DNA of 59,226 nucleotides, from contig CALXTN010000009.1 in NCBI GenBank assembly GCA_944391405.1, positions 1 through 59,226 of the forward strand, read 5' to 3'. Every line of letters begins with the position of its first letter. Position 1 is the first letter of the stretch. This DNA comes from an uncultured Alphaproteobacteria bacterium. Lineage in GTDB: Bacteria > Pseudomonadota > Alphaproteobacteria > RF32 > CAG-239. The position numbers were made by a program, and so were the translations under genes. Under the pieces are notes generated by a model. The model made no database searches, was not told the DNA's origin, and saw nothing but the letters and a program-made list of their open reading frames with translations. Of this stretch, positions 24,661 to 33,397 are shown piece by piece.

Positions 24661-25281
24661 TTAATTTAAAAATTGTTCTACTTCTTTAATATTTTGAGTG
24701 TTGTCCACATAAAATATTTTTGGGAATGAGAAAAGTTTGGGAGATTGGTGTAATGTGGGTAGAAAATTAACACAAATTATCATTGGAGTGTTTTTTAATA
24801 TGTATTGGTGTGCAGCGTTTATGGTATGAACTTCAAACATGGTGTACTTGCTCTGAAATACCGATTTACTAAAATCTGAACGTTCGTATGGTTTTAAGTT
24901 TATGTATAAAATGTGATGTTTTTTATTTCCTACGCAGTATGTTTCTAATATGCTTTCCAGATATTTTTGTGCTTCGTTATGAGTTAAATAATGACTGATA
25001 TTCGGATCGTAAATTAGGGATTTAGGGGCTTCGCTTACAACAATTGCAGGTATGCTGGAATGTTCAAATTTTCTTTCTAGAGAGAGTATATATTCGGTGG
25101 GAGTGTTATTTGCAAAATCAAAAAGCATAATGTTGGGGATGATTTCTTTATTATATAGAGTAAATTTGTGCAAGTTGTCTGTGTCTAGTAAAAAATAGCC
25201 TATTTTTTCTAATTCTTGATGATATATGATTTTGTTGGTGTTATCGTTATTATATAAAAAGATATTGCCTAAGTTCCGCAT
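24661..25281 (-). CDS. Hypothetical protein resembling two degenerate receiver-like domains
   Basis: The 206-residue protein shows two consecutive alpha/beta blocks. The first has IMLFDFANNTPTEYILSLER followed by IPAIVVSEA, like a response-regulator strand with its phosphoacceptor region. The second has HILYINLKPYERSD and MIICVNFLP. The acidic triad and lysine of true receivers are not complete, so phosphorylation is doubtful. It follows folD on the same strand with a 57-base gap. Receiver similarity is weak and unverified. Confidence 0.5.
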   Translation of the reverse strand: MRNLGNIFLYNNDNTNKIIYHQELEKIGYFLLDTDNLHKFTLYNKEIIPNIMLFDFANNTPTEYILSLERKFEHSSIPAIVVSEAPKSLIYDPNISHYLTHNEAQKYLESILETYCVGNKKHHILYINLKPYERSDFSKSVFQSKYTMFEVHTINAAHQYILKNTPMIICVNFLPTLHQSPKLFSFPKIFYVDNTQNIKEVEQFLN

Positions 25282-25338
25282 TTATTTTCTCCTCGTTAGG
25301 GTTGTGTTTTTTTTATATAATGCGGTTGAGGAGCTTTT

Positions 25339-26184
25339 TTAAGAGTGGTTTTGCTTTAAATATGCTTCATACGTATTTTCTAATAGCATAGCAATTGTCA
25401 TTGGACCAACACCTCCTGGGACAGGTGTTATATAAGAAGCTTTTTCACTTGCTTCTGCAAATTTGACATCACCTTTTATGCCGTTTGGAGTACGGTTAAT
25501 GCCAACATCTATAACGATGGCTTCTGGTTTGATATAGTCTTTTGTGATGAATTCTGATTTTCCTACGGAAACGACTAATATATCCGCTTTTTTGCAAATT
25601 TCTGCAAGATTTTGTGTTTTAGAATGAGCAATCGTTACAGTACAGTTTTCATTAAGAAGTAAATGCGATATTGGTAGACCAACAATTTGAGAACGACCAA
25701 CAATAACTGCATTTAATCCACTTAAGTTATGTTTGATGTTATGTATTAGGCGTAAAATCCCTTTTGGGGTGCAAGGGATGAACGCAGATGGTTGTTTTTG
25801 TATTATTAAACCTGTATTGAGCGGATGAAAACCATCGATATCTTTTTCTGGTTTAATTTTTGTCAGAATTTCTTGAGGATTGAGATGTTTGGGGAGAGGA
25901 AGTTGAACTAAAATTCCATTTACACTGTGGTTGTTGTTTAATTCATCAATTAGATTTATCAATTCTTCTGCAGAGCTATCTGGAGTTAAACGGTAAGTGT
26001 CAACTTTTATACCGACTTCTTGGCAAGCTTTTTCTTTTGATCGGACATATATCTCACTTGCAGGATCATTGCCTACAATGATAACAGCTAATTCAGGGGT
26101 TATACATTGAGTAGATATTTTTTGTTTTAATTCTTGGCGAATTTGTTGAGCAATTTGTTTGCCGTCTAATATTTGAGCTGTCAT
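25339..26184 (-). CDS. folD: Bifunctional methylenetetrahydrofolate dehydrogenase/cyclohydrolase
   Basis: The 281-residue protein is full length. YVRSKEKACQEVGI holds the catalytic lysine and tyrosine, GILVQLPLP and GRSQIVGLPI are the folate and NADP signatures, and PGGVGPMT closes the active site. It interconverts 5,10-methylene- and 10-formyl-tetrahydrofolate for purine and fMet synthesis. The start overlaps the YggU stop by four bases. It is last or second to last in an operon with yggT and yggU. Confidence 0.96.
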   Translation of the reverse strand: MTAQILDGKQIAQQIRQELKQKISTQCITPELAVIIVGNDPASEIYVRSKEKACQEVGIKVDTYRLTPDSSAEELINLIDELNNNHSVNGILVQLPLPKHLNPQEILTKIKPEKDIDGFHPLNTGLIIQKQPSAFIPCTPKGILRLIHNIKHNLSGLNAVIVGRSQIVGLPISHLLLNENCTVTIAHSKTQNLAEICKKADILVVSVGKSEFITKDYIKPEAIVIDVGINRTPNGIKGDVKFAEASEKASYITPVPGGVGPMTIAMLLENTYEAYLKQNHS

Positions 26185-26495
26185 AAGGAGTGTCCTAGTG
26201 TTGCGAGCGTTGTTTCCAATGTAAGTGAAACTTCTGTATCTATTTTTAGCTTTTTATAACGATCAATCTCTCCGCTTATAATTGTAAAACTACTTTTGTT
26301 TAGATGTAATAGTTTACTTAGAAATACAATCAGTTCTTGGTTCGCTTTGCCTTTTTCTGGAATGGCTCTTAGATTTATTTTTAAAAACTCTTTTTGATTG
26401 TTATCTGTAAAAATTCCTGTTATTGCATTTTTAGAAGAGTTCGGAGTTATCCGAACTCTTATTATATATCCTGAAGATGTCTTTTCATAATACAT
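26181..26495 (-). CDS. yggU: YggU/DUF167 family protein
   Basis: The 104-residue protein has the family core VRITPNSSKNAITG, LKINLRAIPEKGKANQELI and the HLNKSSFTIISGEIDRYKKL segment. Its structure is a small alpha/beta fold; its function is unknown. The yggT-yggU-folD order is frequent in proteobacteria. It overlaps folD and lies six bases after yggT. Confidence 0.88.
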   Translation of the reverse strand: MYYEKTSSGYIIRVRITPNSSKNAITGIFTDNNQKEFLKINLRAIPEKGKANQELIVFLSKLLHLNKSSFTIISGEIDRYKKLKIDTEVSLTLETTLATLGHSL

Positions 26496-26501
26496 TTTTA
26501 T

Positions 26502-26816
26502 TTATGAATTGCTTACAGGAGCTAATACAAGGCGGGTTTTTTCTAATATATGTAATACGAATAGGAGAGCCAGAAGCAAAACGTATGGTGTTATGTCAAA
26601 ACCTGATACTGGTTTGATTTTTTCCCGTAATTTTGCATAAACAGGTTCAGTAATTTGATGCAAGAATGTTAAAAATTTTTTAAAAGTGGCGCCGCCTTGA
26701 CCAATCATCTTAAAGTGCATGCACCAGTATAATGTTATGTTAACGACTGCCAGAATGAAGTATAGTTCTAATACACATTCTATGCACCATAATATGGTTT
26801 CAAGCATGATTTCCAT
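26502..26816 (-). CDS. yggT: YggT family membrane protein
   Basis: Two hydrophobic segments (about residues 5-30 and 78-100) flank a central FLHQITEPVYAKLREKIKPVSGFDITPYVLLL, the YggT signature with the conserved EP. The family is linked to osmotic or turgor responses and chloroplast protein localisation (YCF19). The order with yggU and folD supports the call. Confidence 0.88.
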   Translation of the reverse strand: MEIMLETILWCIECVLELYFILAVVNITLYWCMHFKMIGQGGATFKKFLTFLHQITEPVYAKLREKIKPVSGFDITPYVLLLALLFVLHILEKTRLVLAPVSNS

Positions 26817-26841
26817 ATGTTTGTCTCCTTTAATATATAAT

Positions 26842-27759
26842 TTATCTTCCTTCTTGTTCTTGAACGTTGTTTAGAAATTGTTTTATTTCTAATTTTTGTT
26901 CTATTGCTTCAGTTTTGCTTGTTAGGTTTTCTTGCTGTTGCTGATGTTGATTTTCTATCGAAGTTTCTTCTAATCTGCGCATCATTTCTAGAATGACCTG
27001 ACGCAAATAATTTATGTATGAATAATCTTCTTCCAAATCTTCATCGCTATTATGATTAATATTTAAATTTAATATCAGGTTAAAATTTGGAATATAATTT
27101 TCTTTTTGTGCAAGTAAGTTTGTGCAATAGTTGTAATATTCTTGTATTTTTGTTCTGTCTTCCATTTTTTTACTGTTTATCATTGTAGATGTATTTCTGA
27201 CTATACTACGCATCTCTCTTAGACGGGCGAGCTTAAATTTTAGGGTGTTCATTTTGGTTTTGTTAGCGGCTTTCCCTGCACTTTCATATAAAGCTAGGCA
27301 GAGCAGAATTTCGGCTTCTCTGTCGTAACTCATATTGAGAAATTCTTGGCGTTCATTAACGTCTTCATGAGTTATTTCACCATCGTTTGTGTGACGGAGA
27401 ATGTCTGCTGTAGCTGAAATCCAACGATAATATTCATTCATGGAAGATGTTTCACAGTTGTTTCTTTCTATTAAATCTGCTATTTCAGCATCTAATGAAT
27501 ACGGAATGAAATCCTTATTAGCTTTATCACGTTCGATGAAATCTGCTAAATTTTCACGTAATGGTTTTATAGGTTTCGGATTATTGTTTACTTTTGAAAC
27601 ATAATTTTCCGGAGCAAATACAACTTCTCGGCACAAGGTGTTGACCTCTTGTTTTTCCATATCCGGATATTGTTTTTTTAGGTATTTTTGGATAATAAAA
27701 TAGTAGTTTGTTTCTTTATTTGAAGTTTCTTGTGTGGGGGTAGGGGACTGAGATGGCAT
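26842..27759 (-). CDS. Hypothetical helical protein next to the TerB-like gene
   Basis: The 305-residue protein is acidic, helical and Gln-rich at the C-terminus (QHQQQQ then a coiled coil), with no membrane segment and no recognised domain. Residues 60-230 contain alternating helices with conserved-looking Arg/Glu. Its start is two bases after the stop of the TerB-like gene, so the products probably act together. Confidence 0.65.
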   Translation of the reverse strand: MPSQSPTPTQETSNKETNYYFIIQKYLKKQYPDMEKQEVNTLCREVVFAPENYVSKVNNNPKPIKPLRENLADFIERDKANKDFIPYSLDAEIADLIERNNCETSSMNEYYRWISATADILRHTNDGEITHEDVNERQEFLNMSYDREAEILLCLALYESAGKAANKTKMNTLKFKLARLREMRSIVRNTSTMINSKKMEDRTKIQEYYNYCTNLLAQKENYIPNFNLILNLNINHNSDEDLEEDYSYINYLRQVILEMMRRLEETSIENQHQQQQENLTSKTEAIEQKLEIKQFLNNVQEQEGR

Positions 27760-27761
27760 TG

Positions 27762-28208
27762 CTATTCTCCTTTGTGGTTTATTTCTTCAAAAATTAATGC
27801 TTCTTGTTCTAGCCAAATAATATGATCAATAATCCAAGAACTTATTTCGCCAATTTTTTGTGCCTCTATTTGCAGAGCATCTCCGATGGAACAGATGAAA
27901 TGTCCTTCCGAATCGGAGAAGTTATTATCTGTATATGCAATAATCAGCATATCTTTGATGAGCTCTAAACTTAAACGACGTTTAGTTATTATATTTATCT
28001 TATTTATACAGAGTTCGGGCGTATATGTGAAAAATTGCGGTTCAAGTTCTAAATGCATATTTTGGGATAACGTTTCAATAAAGCGCATCTCTTCTGGTCT
28101 TATTTTTCCGTCTATCTGAGCGAGAGTGCATAGGGTAGATAAGAATATTTCTTTTTCTTCTTGACTCGCTTGTTGGAGATATTGATTGTTTTGTTTGTAT
28201 TCTGACAT
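27762..28208 (-). CDS. TerB-like protein
   Basis: The N-terminal half, EIFLSTLCTLAQIDGKIRPEEMRFIETL, has the TerB/DjlA helical signature with the acidic DGxIxxxE metal-binding loop. A second matching loop occurs at YTDNNFSDSEGHFI. TerB proteins bind divalent metal and act with TerY/TerD systems in membrane-linked stress responses. It is the first gene of an operon ending in folD. A vWA-PP2C-kinase triad lies about 5.5 kb away on the other strand. Confidence 0.78.
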   Translation of the reverse strand: MSEYKQNNQYLQQASQEEKEIFLSTLCTLAQIDGKIRPEEMRFIETLSQNMHLELEPQFFTYTPELCINKINIITKRRLSLELIKDMLIIAYTDNNFSDSEGHFICSIGDALQIEAQKIGEISSWIIDHIIWLEQEALIFEEINHKGE

Positions 28209-28308
28209 TTCTTTCTACTCCTTTATCTTTATATTGCCAGAAAAACTCTTTTCTTGCAACATAAAAAACATTTATTGGTAAAATCAGTATGGAGAGTGCA
28301 AATTTTGT

Positions 28309-28337
28309 TTGAAAAAATTAAAGTTTATTGGTATACT
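28309..28337 (+). promoter_or_regulatory. Sigma-70-type promoter for miaB
   Basis: TTGAAA and TATACT are exactly 17 bases apart. The start site would fall within or just before the palindrome that follows. Confidence 0.75.
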
Positions 28338-28341
28338 AATT

Positions 28342-28357
28342 GCCAATGATAATTGGC
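28342..28357 (+). promoter_or_regulatory. Perfect inverted repeat at the miaB start site
   Basis: GCCAAT-GATA-ATTGGC lies 4-20 bases after the -10 box, a position suited to an operator or a 5' mRNA hairpin. Confidence 0.45.
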
Positions 28358-28379
28358 TTTAGGATTATGTGTTAAAAAT

Positions 28380-29711
28380 ATGGCGAAGAAATATTTTATT
28401 AAAACTTTTGGATGCCAGATGAACGTCTATGATTCTAATCGTATGGCGGTCATGCTGGAAGAAATGGGCTTGAAAAAAACACAGAACCAACGTGACGCAG
28501 ATGTTGTTATCTTTAATACTTGTCATATTCGTGAAAAGGCGGCTGAAAAAGTCTTTTCTGATTTGGGCAGAGCGTATCTGATTAAACAAGAAAGAAAAGC
28601 AGACGGTAAAGATACTATTATCGGTGTGACCGGATGTGTGGTGCAAGCTGAAGATAAAGAAATTTTGAAACGTGCTCCGTATGTCGATTTTGCTCTGGGA
28701 CCTTTGAGATATTTTCGCTTGAAAGAGGTTGTTGAGGAAATCTTTAATGAGAGAGAAAAACAACTTTTGGATACGGATTTTTCTGCTGTTTCTAAATTCG
28801 ATTTCTTGCCGGAAAATAAATCAGAAAGTGGTTGTTCTTATTTGGCTATTCAGGAAGGGTGTAATAATTTTTGCACCTATTGCGTTGTGCCGTATACTCG
28901 CGGTGTAGAAGTTTCTCGTCCAGTTGAGGATGTTTTGCGTGAGGCTAGACGTTTGGTGCAAACAGGTAGCTTGGAACTCAATCTTTTAGGGCAAAATGTT
29001 AATTCATATCATGGAGAAGATGTTTTAGGCCGAGAGCGCAATTTGGCTTATTTGTTGAATAAAATTGCAGAAATTGATGGCTTGCAACGTATCCGTTATA
29101 CAACGTCTTATCCGGCAGATGTGGATGATGATTTAATTCGTTGTCATAAAGAAATATCTAAACTTATGCCGTATTTGCATTTGCCTATACAATCCGGTTC
29201 TGATGCTATCTTAAAGAAAATGAACAGGCGACACACTCGTGATGATTATTTGCGCGTGGTGGATAAATTAAAGGATGCGAATCCGAATATTGGAATGTCT
29301 TCTGATTTTATTGTCGGTTTTCCGGGGGAAACTGATGAGGATTTTCAATTGACTTTGGATGTTGTTAATCAGGTTAAATATATTCAGGCTTTTTCTTTTA
29401 AATACAGTCGTCGTCCGGGAACACCTGCTGCGGTTATGGATGGGCAAATTGAAGAAAAAGTTAAAAAGGAAAGATTACAAATTTTACAGGATTTACTGTT
29501 TTCTTATCAAACGAAATTTAATAAGGACAGTGTTGGAAAAGTTATGCCTGTTTTATTTGAAAATAAAGGCAGACATAAAGGACAGTTGGTCGGTCGTACG
29601 CCTTATATGCAAAATTTGCACGCGGAGGCTGATGGCTCGTTACTTAATAAAATTGTTGACGTTCGGGTTACGGACGCTTCAACCAACTCATTAAGCGGGG
29701 AGGTACTTTAA
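28380..29711 (+). CDS. miaB: tRNA-2-methylthio-N6-dimethylallyladenosine synthase
   Basis: KTFGCQMNVYDS begins the N-terminal UPF0004 domain. GCNNFCTYCVVPYTRG holds the radical-SAM CxxxCxxC cluster, and the TRAM region ends in RVTDASTNSLSGEV. MiaB methylthiolates i6A37 of tRNAs. The start MAKKYF is used because the family begins there; the frame is open nine codons upstream. It is the first gene of a five- to six-gene unit and is separated from phoH by one base. Confidence 0.95.
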   Translation: MAKKYFIKTFGCQMNVYDSNRMAVMLEEMGLKKTQNQRDADVVIFNTCHIREKAAEKVFSDLGRAYLIKQERKADGKDTIIGVTGCVVQAEDKEILKRAPYVDFALGPLRYFRLKEVVEEIFNEREKQLLDTDFSAVSKFDFLPENKSESGCSYLAIQEGCNNFCTYCVVPYTRGVEVSRPVEDVLREARRLVQTGSLELNLLGQNVNSYHGEDVLGRERNLAYLLNKIAEIDGLQRIRYTTSYPADVDDDLIRCHKEISKLMPYLHLPIQSGSDAILKKMNRRHTRDDYLRVVDKLKDANPNIGMSSDFIVGFPGETDEDFQLTLDVVNQVKYIQAFSFKYSRRPGTPAAVMDGQIEEKVKKERLQILQDLLFSYQTKFNKDSVGKVMPVLFENKGRHKGQLVGRTPYMQNLHAEADGSLLNKIVDVRVTDASTNSLSGEVL

Positions 29712-29712
29712 G

Positions 29713-30678
29713 ATGGCTGAACTAAGTTTTGAACTTTTTAATAATCAATTGCTTAAGGTTGTTGTCGGCGTTAATGATGAAAACATTCGTCTTATTGAGC
29801 GAATGCTTAATGTCGAAATCTTAAGTTTTGGTAATCAGATTACTATTAAAGGGGCGGCAAATGATGCCGATAATGCTAAAACCGCTATTGATATTTTGTA
29901 TGAAAAAGCCAGTAAAGGACATGTTATTGGTGAGCAAGAAGTAAAAGCTGCCGTACGTATTTGCGGTGGTGCTGAAACCCATGATGAAAAACAATCTTTA
30001 AGCGAGATTGTTTTGAAAACGAAAAAACGCTATATCTATCCACGTTCGGCAACCCAGGCTAAGTATATTACCGAAATGATGAAAAATGAATTAGTCTTCG
30101 GTTTGGGACCTGCCGGTACAGGTAAAACGTATTTGGCTGTGGCTTTGGCTGTGTCTATGATGATTGAAGGTGCCGTTGATAAAATTATTTTGTCTCGTCC
30201 GGCGGTGGAAGCTGGTGAAAATTTGGGTTTCTTGCCGGGGGATTTGAAGGAGAAAGTTGATCCATATTTACGTCCGCTTTATGATGCTCTTTATGAGATG
30301 TTGCCTGCAGAACAAGTTGATAAGAAATTAGCTTTAGGCGAAATTGAAATCGCACCTTTGGCGTTTATGCGTGGTCGTACACATTCTAATGCGTTTGTTA
30401 TTCTTGATGAAGCGCAAAATACAACACCGATGCAGATGAAGATGTTTTTGACACGTTTAGGTGAAAACTCTCGAATGGTGGTTAATGGCGACCTTAGTCA
30501 GGTAGACTTGCCTCGTGGGGTGGTTTCCGGCTTGCGTGATGCTCTTGAAACGTTGAGGGGGGTTAGCAATATCAGTTCGGTAAGCTTCTCGGCTAACGAT
30601 GTGGTTCGTCATGGCTTGGTTGCTAAAATCGTTAAGGCGTATGAAGAAAAAAATAAAAGGGAACATGATGAAGAGTAA
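29713..30678 (+). CDS. phoH: PhoH family ATPase
   Basis: Residues 1-85 form a KH/R3H-like N-terminal region. The PhoH ATPase follows with Walker A GPAGTGKT, the SRPAVEAGENLGFLPGD segment and Walker B ILDEAQN. PhoH proteins are RNA-linked helicase-like ATPases that act with YbeY. The 3' end overlaps ybeY by 14 bases. Confidence 0.95.
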   Translation: MAELSFELFNNQLLKVVVGVNDENIRLIERMLNVEILSFGNQITIKGAANDADNAKTAIDILYEKASKGHVIGEQEVKAAVRICGGAETHDEKQSLSEIVLKTKKRYIYPRSATQAKYITEMMKNELVFGLGPAGTGKTYLAVALAVSMMIEGAVDKIILSRPAVEAGENLGFLPGDLKEKVDPYLRPLYDALYEMLPAEQVDKKLALGEIEIAPLAFMRGRTHSNAFVILDEAQNTTPMQMKMFLTRLGENSRMVVNGDLSQVDLPRGVVSGLRDALETLRGVSNISSVSFSANDVVRHGLVAKIVKAYEEKNKREHDEE

Positions 30679-31204
30679 TATTGTTCTGAACGTGGCGGTT
30701 GATAATCCGTTATGGACGGAGACCGTTGATTTTGATGCTGTTAAAGTTGCTGAAGAAATTAAAGATTTGGCTTTTAACTATGTTAGCGAAGTGGCTGATA
30801 TTGATTTCTTGGAGCTTGCCAAAACATTTGATGTTAATGTGTCGCTTAGTGATGATGAGGAAGTTCATCGCTTAAATAAAGAATTCCGAGGAATGGATAA
30901 ACCAACTAACGTGCTTTCTTTTGCTAATGTGGATGATGATGAATTTTGGGATATGTTGGATAAGTCTGAGCGTATGGATTTAGGCGACATAATTCTTGCA
31001 TTTGAGACTTTACAACGTGAAGCGACGGAAAAGCAAATTACGGTTTATGCTCATTATTGCCATTTGTTGGTACACGGCTTTTTGCATATTCTCGGTTTTG
31101 ATCATCAAACAGACGAGGAAGCTGATGAAATGGAAGGGCTGGAGGTTGAAATCTTAGAACAGTTCTCTATTGATAATCCGTATGCTGATGATGCGGATGA
31201 ATAG
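30665..31204 (+). CDS. ybeY: Endoribonuclease YbeY
   Basis: The zinc motif HGFLHILGFDH is complete, preceded by NVLSFANV and GDIILAFE. YbeY takes part in 16S rRNA 3' maturation and ribosome quality control. The ATG at 30665 is chosen because AAGGGA lies just before it; an upstream frame inside phoH is spurious. The tail is acidic and longer than average. Confidence 0.94.
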   Translation: MMKSNIVLNVAVDNPLWTETVDFDAVKVAEEIKDLAFNYVSEVADIDFLELAKTFDVNVSLSDDEEVHRLNKEFRGMDKPTNVLSFANVDDDEFWDMLDKSERMDLGDIILAFETLQREATEKQITVYAHYCHLLVHGFLHILGFDHQTDEEADEMEGLEVEILEQFSIDNPYADDADE

Positions 31205-31207
31205 TTT

Positions 31208-32767
31208 ATGTTTAGTCAGGGGGTAAGCAATATATCTGTGAAACAGATGTTGTGGCGCGGAAAGTTTGCGGAAGGAAGTTTTGCTTTTTTGAGCGGCGGT
31301 GTGGCTGCATTTATCTTTCCGCCTTTTGTTTCAAGCGTTTTCGGTTATGTGGCGCTGATTTTCTTTTTGGCGATGTTGTTTGAACCGAATCGGAGTAAGA
31401 AAAGTCTGTTTTGGTTGGCGTATGCATTTGGCTTTTCTTTTTATGGGGTTAGCTTTGCTTGGATATGTAATGCTTTGTTGATTGATGACCAGAAGTTTTT
31501 GACTTTTGTTCCAGGTGTGTTTTTTGCCATAGGTGCGTTTTTTGCTTTGTTTTGGGCTTTGCCTGCGCTTGCCTTATCTTGGGGACGCTCCATATATGCC
31601 AGAGTGCTCTTTTTTTGTAGCGCTTTTGTGATTTTTGAGTGGATTAGAAGTTTTATTTTTACCGGGTTTCCTTGGAATTTATTGGGAACGGCGTTAAGTT
31701 TTGATGTCCATCTTATTCAAGGGGCAGCTTATTTTGGTACTTATGGTTTATCGCTATTGCTATTATTGATGCTTTCGGGTGCGGCGATTGTCGTCTCTGA
31801 ACTCTTTTCTTGTCGGTTTGATGTAAAAGCGTTGGCTTTTATTTGCGTACCGATGTTGATATTGGGTGTTTTGGCGTTAACTTACCGGCCTTTGCAAAAA
31901 GGGGATTTTGTTGTTCGGTTGGTTCAACCGAGTATTCCTCAAACATTTAAGTGGGATAAGCAATTAATGGAAGATAATTTTCATCAATATATCAATTTAA
32001 GTAAAAGTCAGCCACTTGATAATGTTCGTTTTGTGGTGTGGGGAGAAACGGCAAGTCCTTTCTATTTGGATAGAGATGAACAACATTTGCAAGAGGTAAC
32101 TTCGGCTATTCCTGAAAATGGTTTTTTGATTACTGGATTATTGCGTACCGGAATGGAAAATGGTTCTTTTGTACCGTTTAATTCTATGTTTGTTATTGAT
32201 AAACAGGGAAATATTCGTGACTATTATGATAAATCTCACTTGGTGCCGTTTGGTGAGTATTTGCCTTTGCGTGATTATTTGCCGAGTTTTATGGAACCAG
32301 TGGCTAATGTCGTTGGTGATTTAGGACGTGGTGAAAAGTTTAAAAACCTTCAGGTGGCAGAGTTGCCTTTGATGGGGGGCGCTATTTGTTATGAAGTTAT
32401 TTTTCCTAAAGGTGTAATTAATCCGTATCATAAGCCGGAGATGTTAATTGTATTGGCTAATGATGGGTGGTACGGAATTAGTGCCGGACCATATCAGCAT
32501 TTGGCAGCGGCTCAGATGCGGGCAGTGGAAGAAGGGGTTACGGTTATTCGTAGCGCTAATACCGGTATTAGTGCTGTTGTATCTCCTTATGGCGATGTAT
32601 ATGGGTGGATTGCATTAAATGAAGTTGGTGTTTCTGATGTCAAATTACCTAAACAGCTAGCTCGTACAACGCTATATAATCGCTTTGGAAATTTGCTATC
32701 ATTGGGTTTAGTGTTGTTATGTATAGTTCTTGGATTTTTTGTTGCTCATCGTTCTTTGAAAAATTAA
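31208..32767 (+). CDS. lnt: Apolipoprotein N-acyltransferase
   Basis: About seven hydrophobic segments cover residues 20-225, followed by the periplasmic nitrilase-like domain. The triad sits in WGETASP (Glu), YDKSHLVPFGEY (Lys) and GGAICYE (Cys). NDGWYGISAGPYQH and VRSANTG-like VIRSANTGIS are conserved. Lnt adds the third acyl chain to lipoproteins, which fits the small lipoprotein at 19142. The corC gene that commonly lies between ybeY and lnt is absent; the two are three bases apart. Confidence 0.95.
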   Translation: MFSQGVSNISVKQMLWRGKFAEGSFAFLSGGVAAFIFPPFVSSVFGYVALIFFLAMLFEPNRSKKSLFWLAYAFGFSFYGVSFAWICNALLIDDQKFLTFVPGVFFAIGAFFALFWALPALALSWGRSIYARVLFFCSAFVIFEWIRSFIFTGFPWNLLGTALSFDVHLIQGAAYFGTYGLSLLLLLMLSGAAIVVSELFSCRFDVKALAFICVPMLILGVLALTYRPLQKGDFVVRLVQPSIPQTFKWDKQLMEDNFHQYINLSKSQPLDNVRFVVWGETASPFYLDRDEQHLQEVTSAIPENGFLITGLLRTGMENGSFVPFNSMFVIDKQGNIRDYYDKSHLVPFGEYLPLRDYLPSFMEPVANVVGDLGRGEKFKNLQVAELPLMGGAICYEVIFPKGVINPYHKPEMLIVLANDGWYGISAGPYQHLAAAQMRAVEEGVTVIRSANTGISAVVSPYGDVYGWIALNEVGVSDVKLPKQLARTTLYNRFGNLLSLGLVLLCIVLGFFVAHRSLKN

Positions 32768-32821
32768 AACCTATGATAGAAAAATCTTTTAAATTAAATG
32801 GATAGCTGTGTGAAAATGTTA

Positions 32822-32850
32822 TTGCAACTTATAAAGTAGTAGTGTATGAA
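32822..32850 (+). promoter_or_regulatory. Sigma-70-type promoter for the XRE regulator
   Basis: TTGCAA and TATGAA are 17 bases apart. The spacer contains ttataaagtagtagtg, close to the rpmE promoter spacer. Confidence 0.65.
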
Positions 32851-32887
32851 ATTATTATTAATGATGTTTTAATGCGGGAGAAAAATT

Positions 32888-33397
32888 ATGTCGCGCGGAC
32901 GTAAAAAAAATTCTAATAATTTAGGTGATGATATGGGCAATGATTCTATAAATGATACAAGTATTGGCCCTATCGATGTTCATGTCGGAGCGCGTATTTG
33001 TGCTCGTCGTAAATTATTGCAGCTTAGTCAGAAGCAAATGGCTGAAAAACTTGGTATTACTTTTCAACAGGTTCAAAAGTATGAAAAGGGTGTTAATCGT
33101 ATTGGGGCTGGTAGACTTTATACGATTGCGGTTATTTTAGGTGTGGATATTGATTATTTTTATAGCGGACTCACTCCAGAGCAAACTAATCAAGGAGCTG
33201 AATATCAAAATTGTGCTAATCTGAGATTTTTGCAAGAAGATGATGGCGAGTTTAAATCTGACCCAATGATGAGTGCGGAAGCTGTTATGTTGTTGAAAGC
33301 TTTTTATTCCCTACCGCCTAAGGCAAGGCATGCTTTGTTGATGATGTTGACAAGTCTTAAGGATAGAGAGGATGTAGACGGTGATGCTCAATCTTAA
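32888..33397 (+). CDS. XRE-family transcriptional regulator
   Basis: The 169-residue protein contains an HTH_3 domain at about residues 35-95 (RICARRKLLQLSQKQMAEKLGITFQQVQKYEKG). A short C-terminal region follows. This regulator follows lnt in alphaproteobacteria and is usually followed by metK and trmB; here trmB follows directly. GGGAG precedes the ATG. Confidence 0.88.
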   Translation: MSRGRKKNSNNLGDDMGNDSINDTSIGPIDVHVGARICARRKLLQLSQKQMAEKLGITFQQVQKYEKGVNRIGAGRLYTIAVILGVDIDYFYSGLTPEQTNQGAEYQNCANLRFLQEDDGEFKSDPMMSAEAVMLLKAFYSLPPKARHALLMMLTSLKDREDVDGDAQS

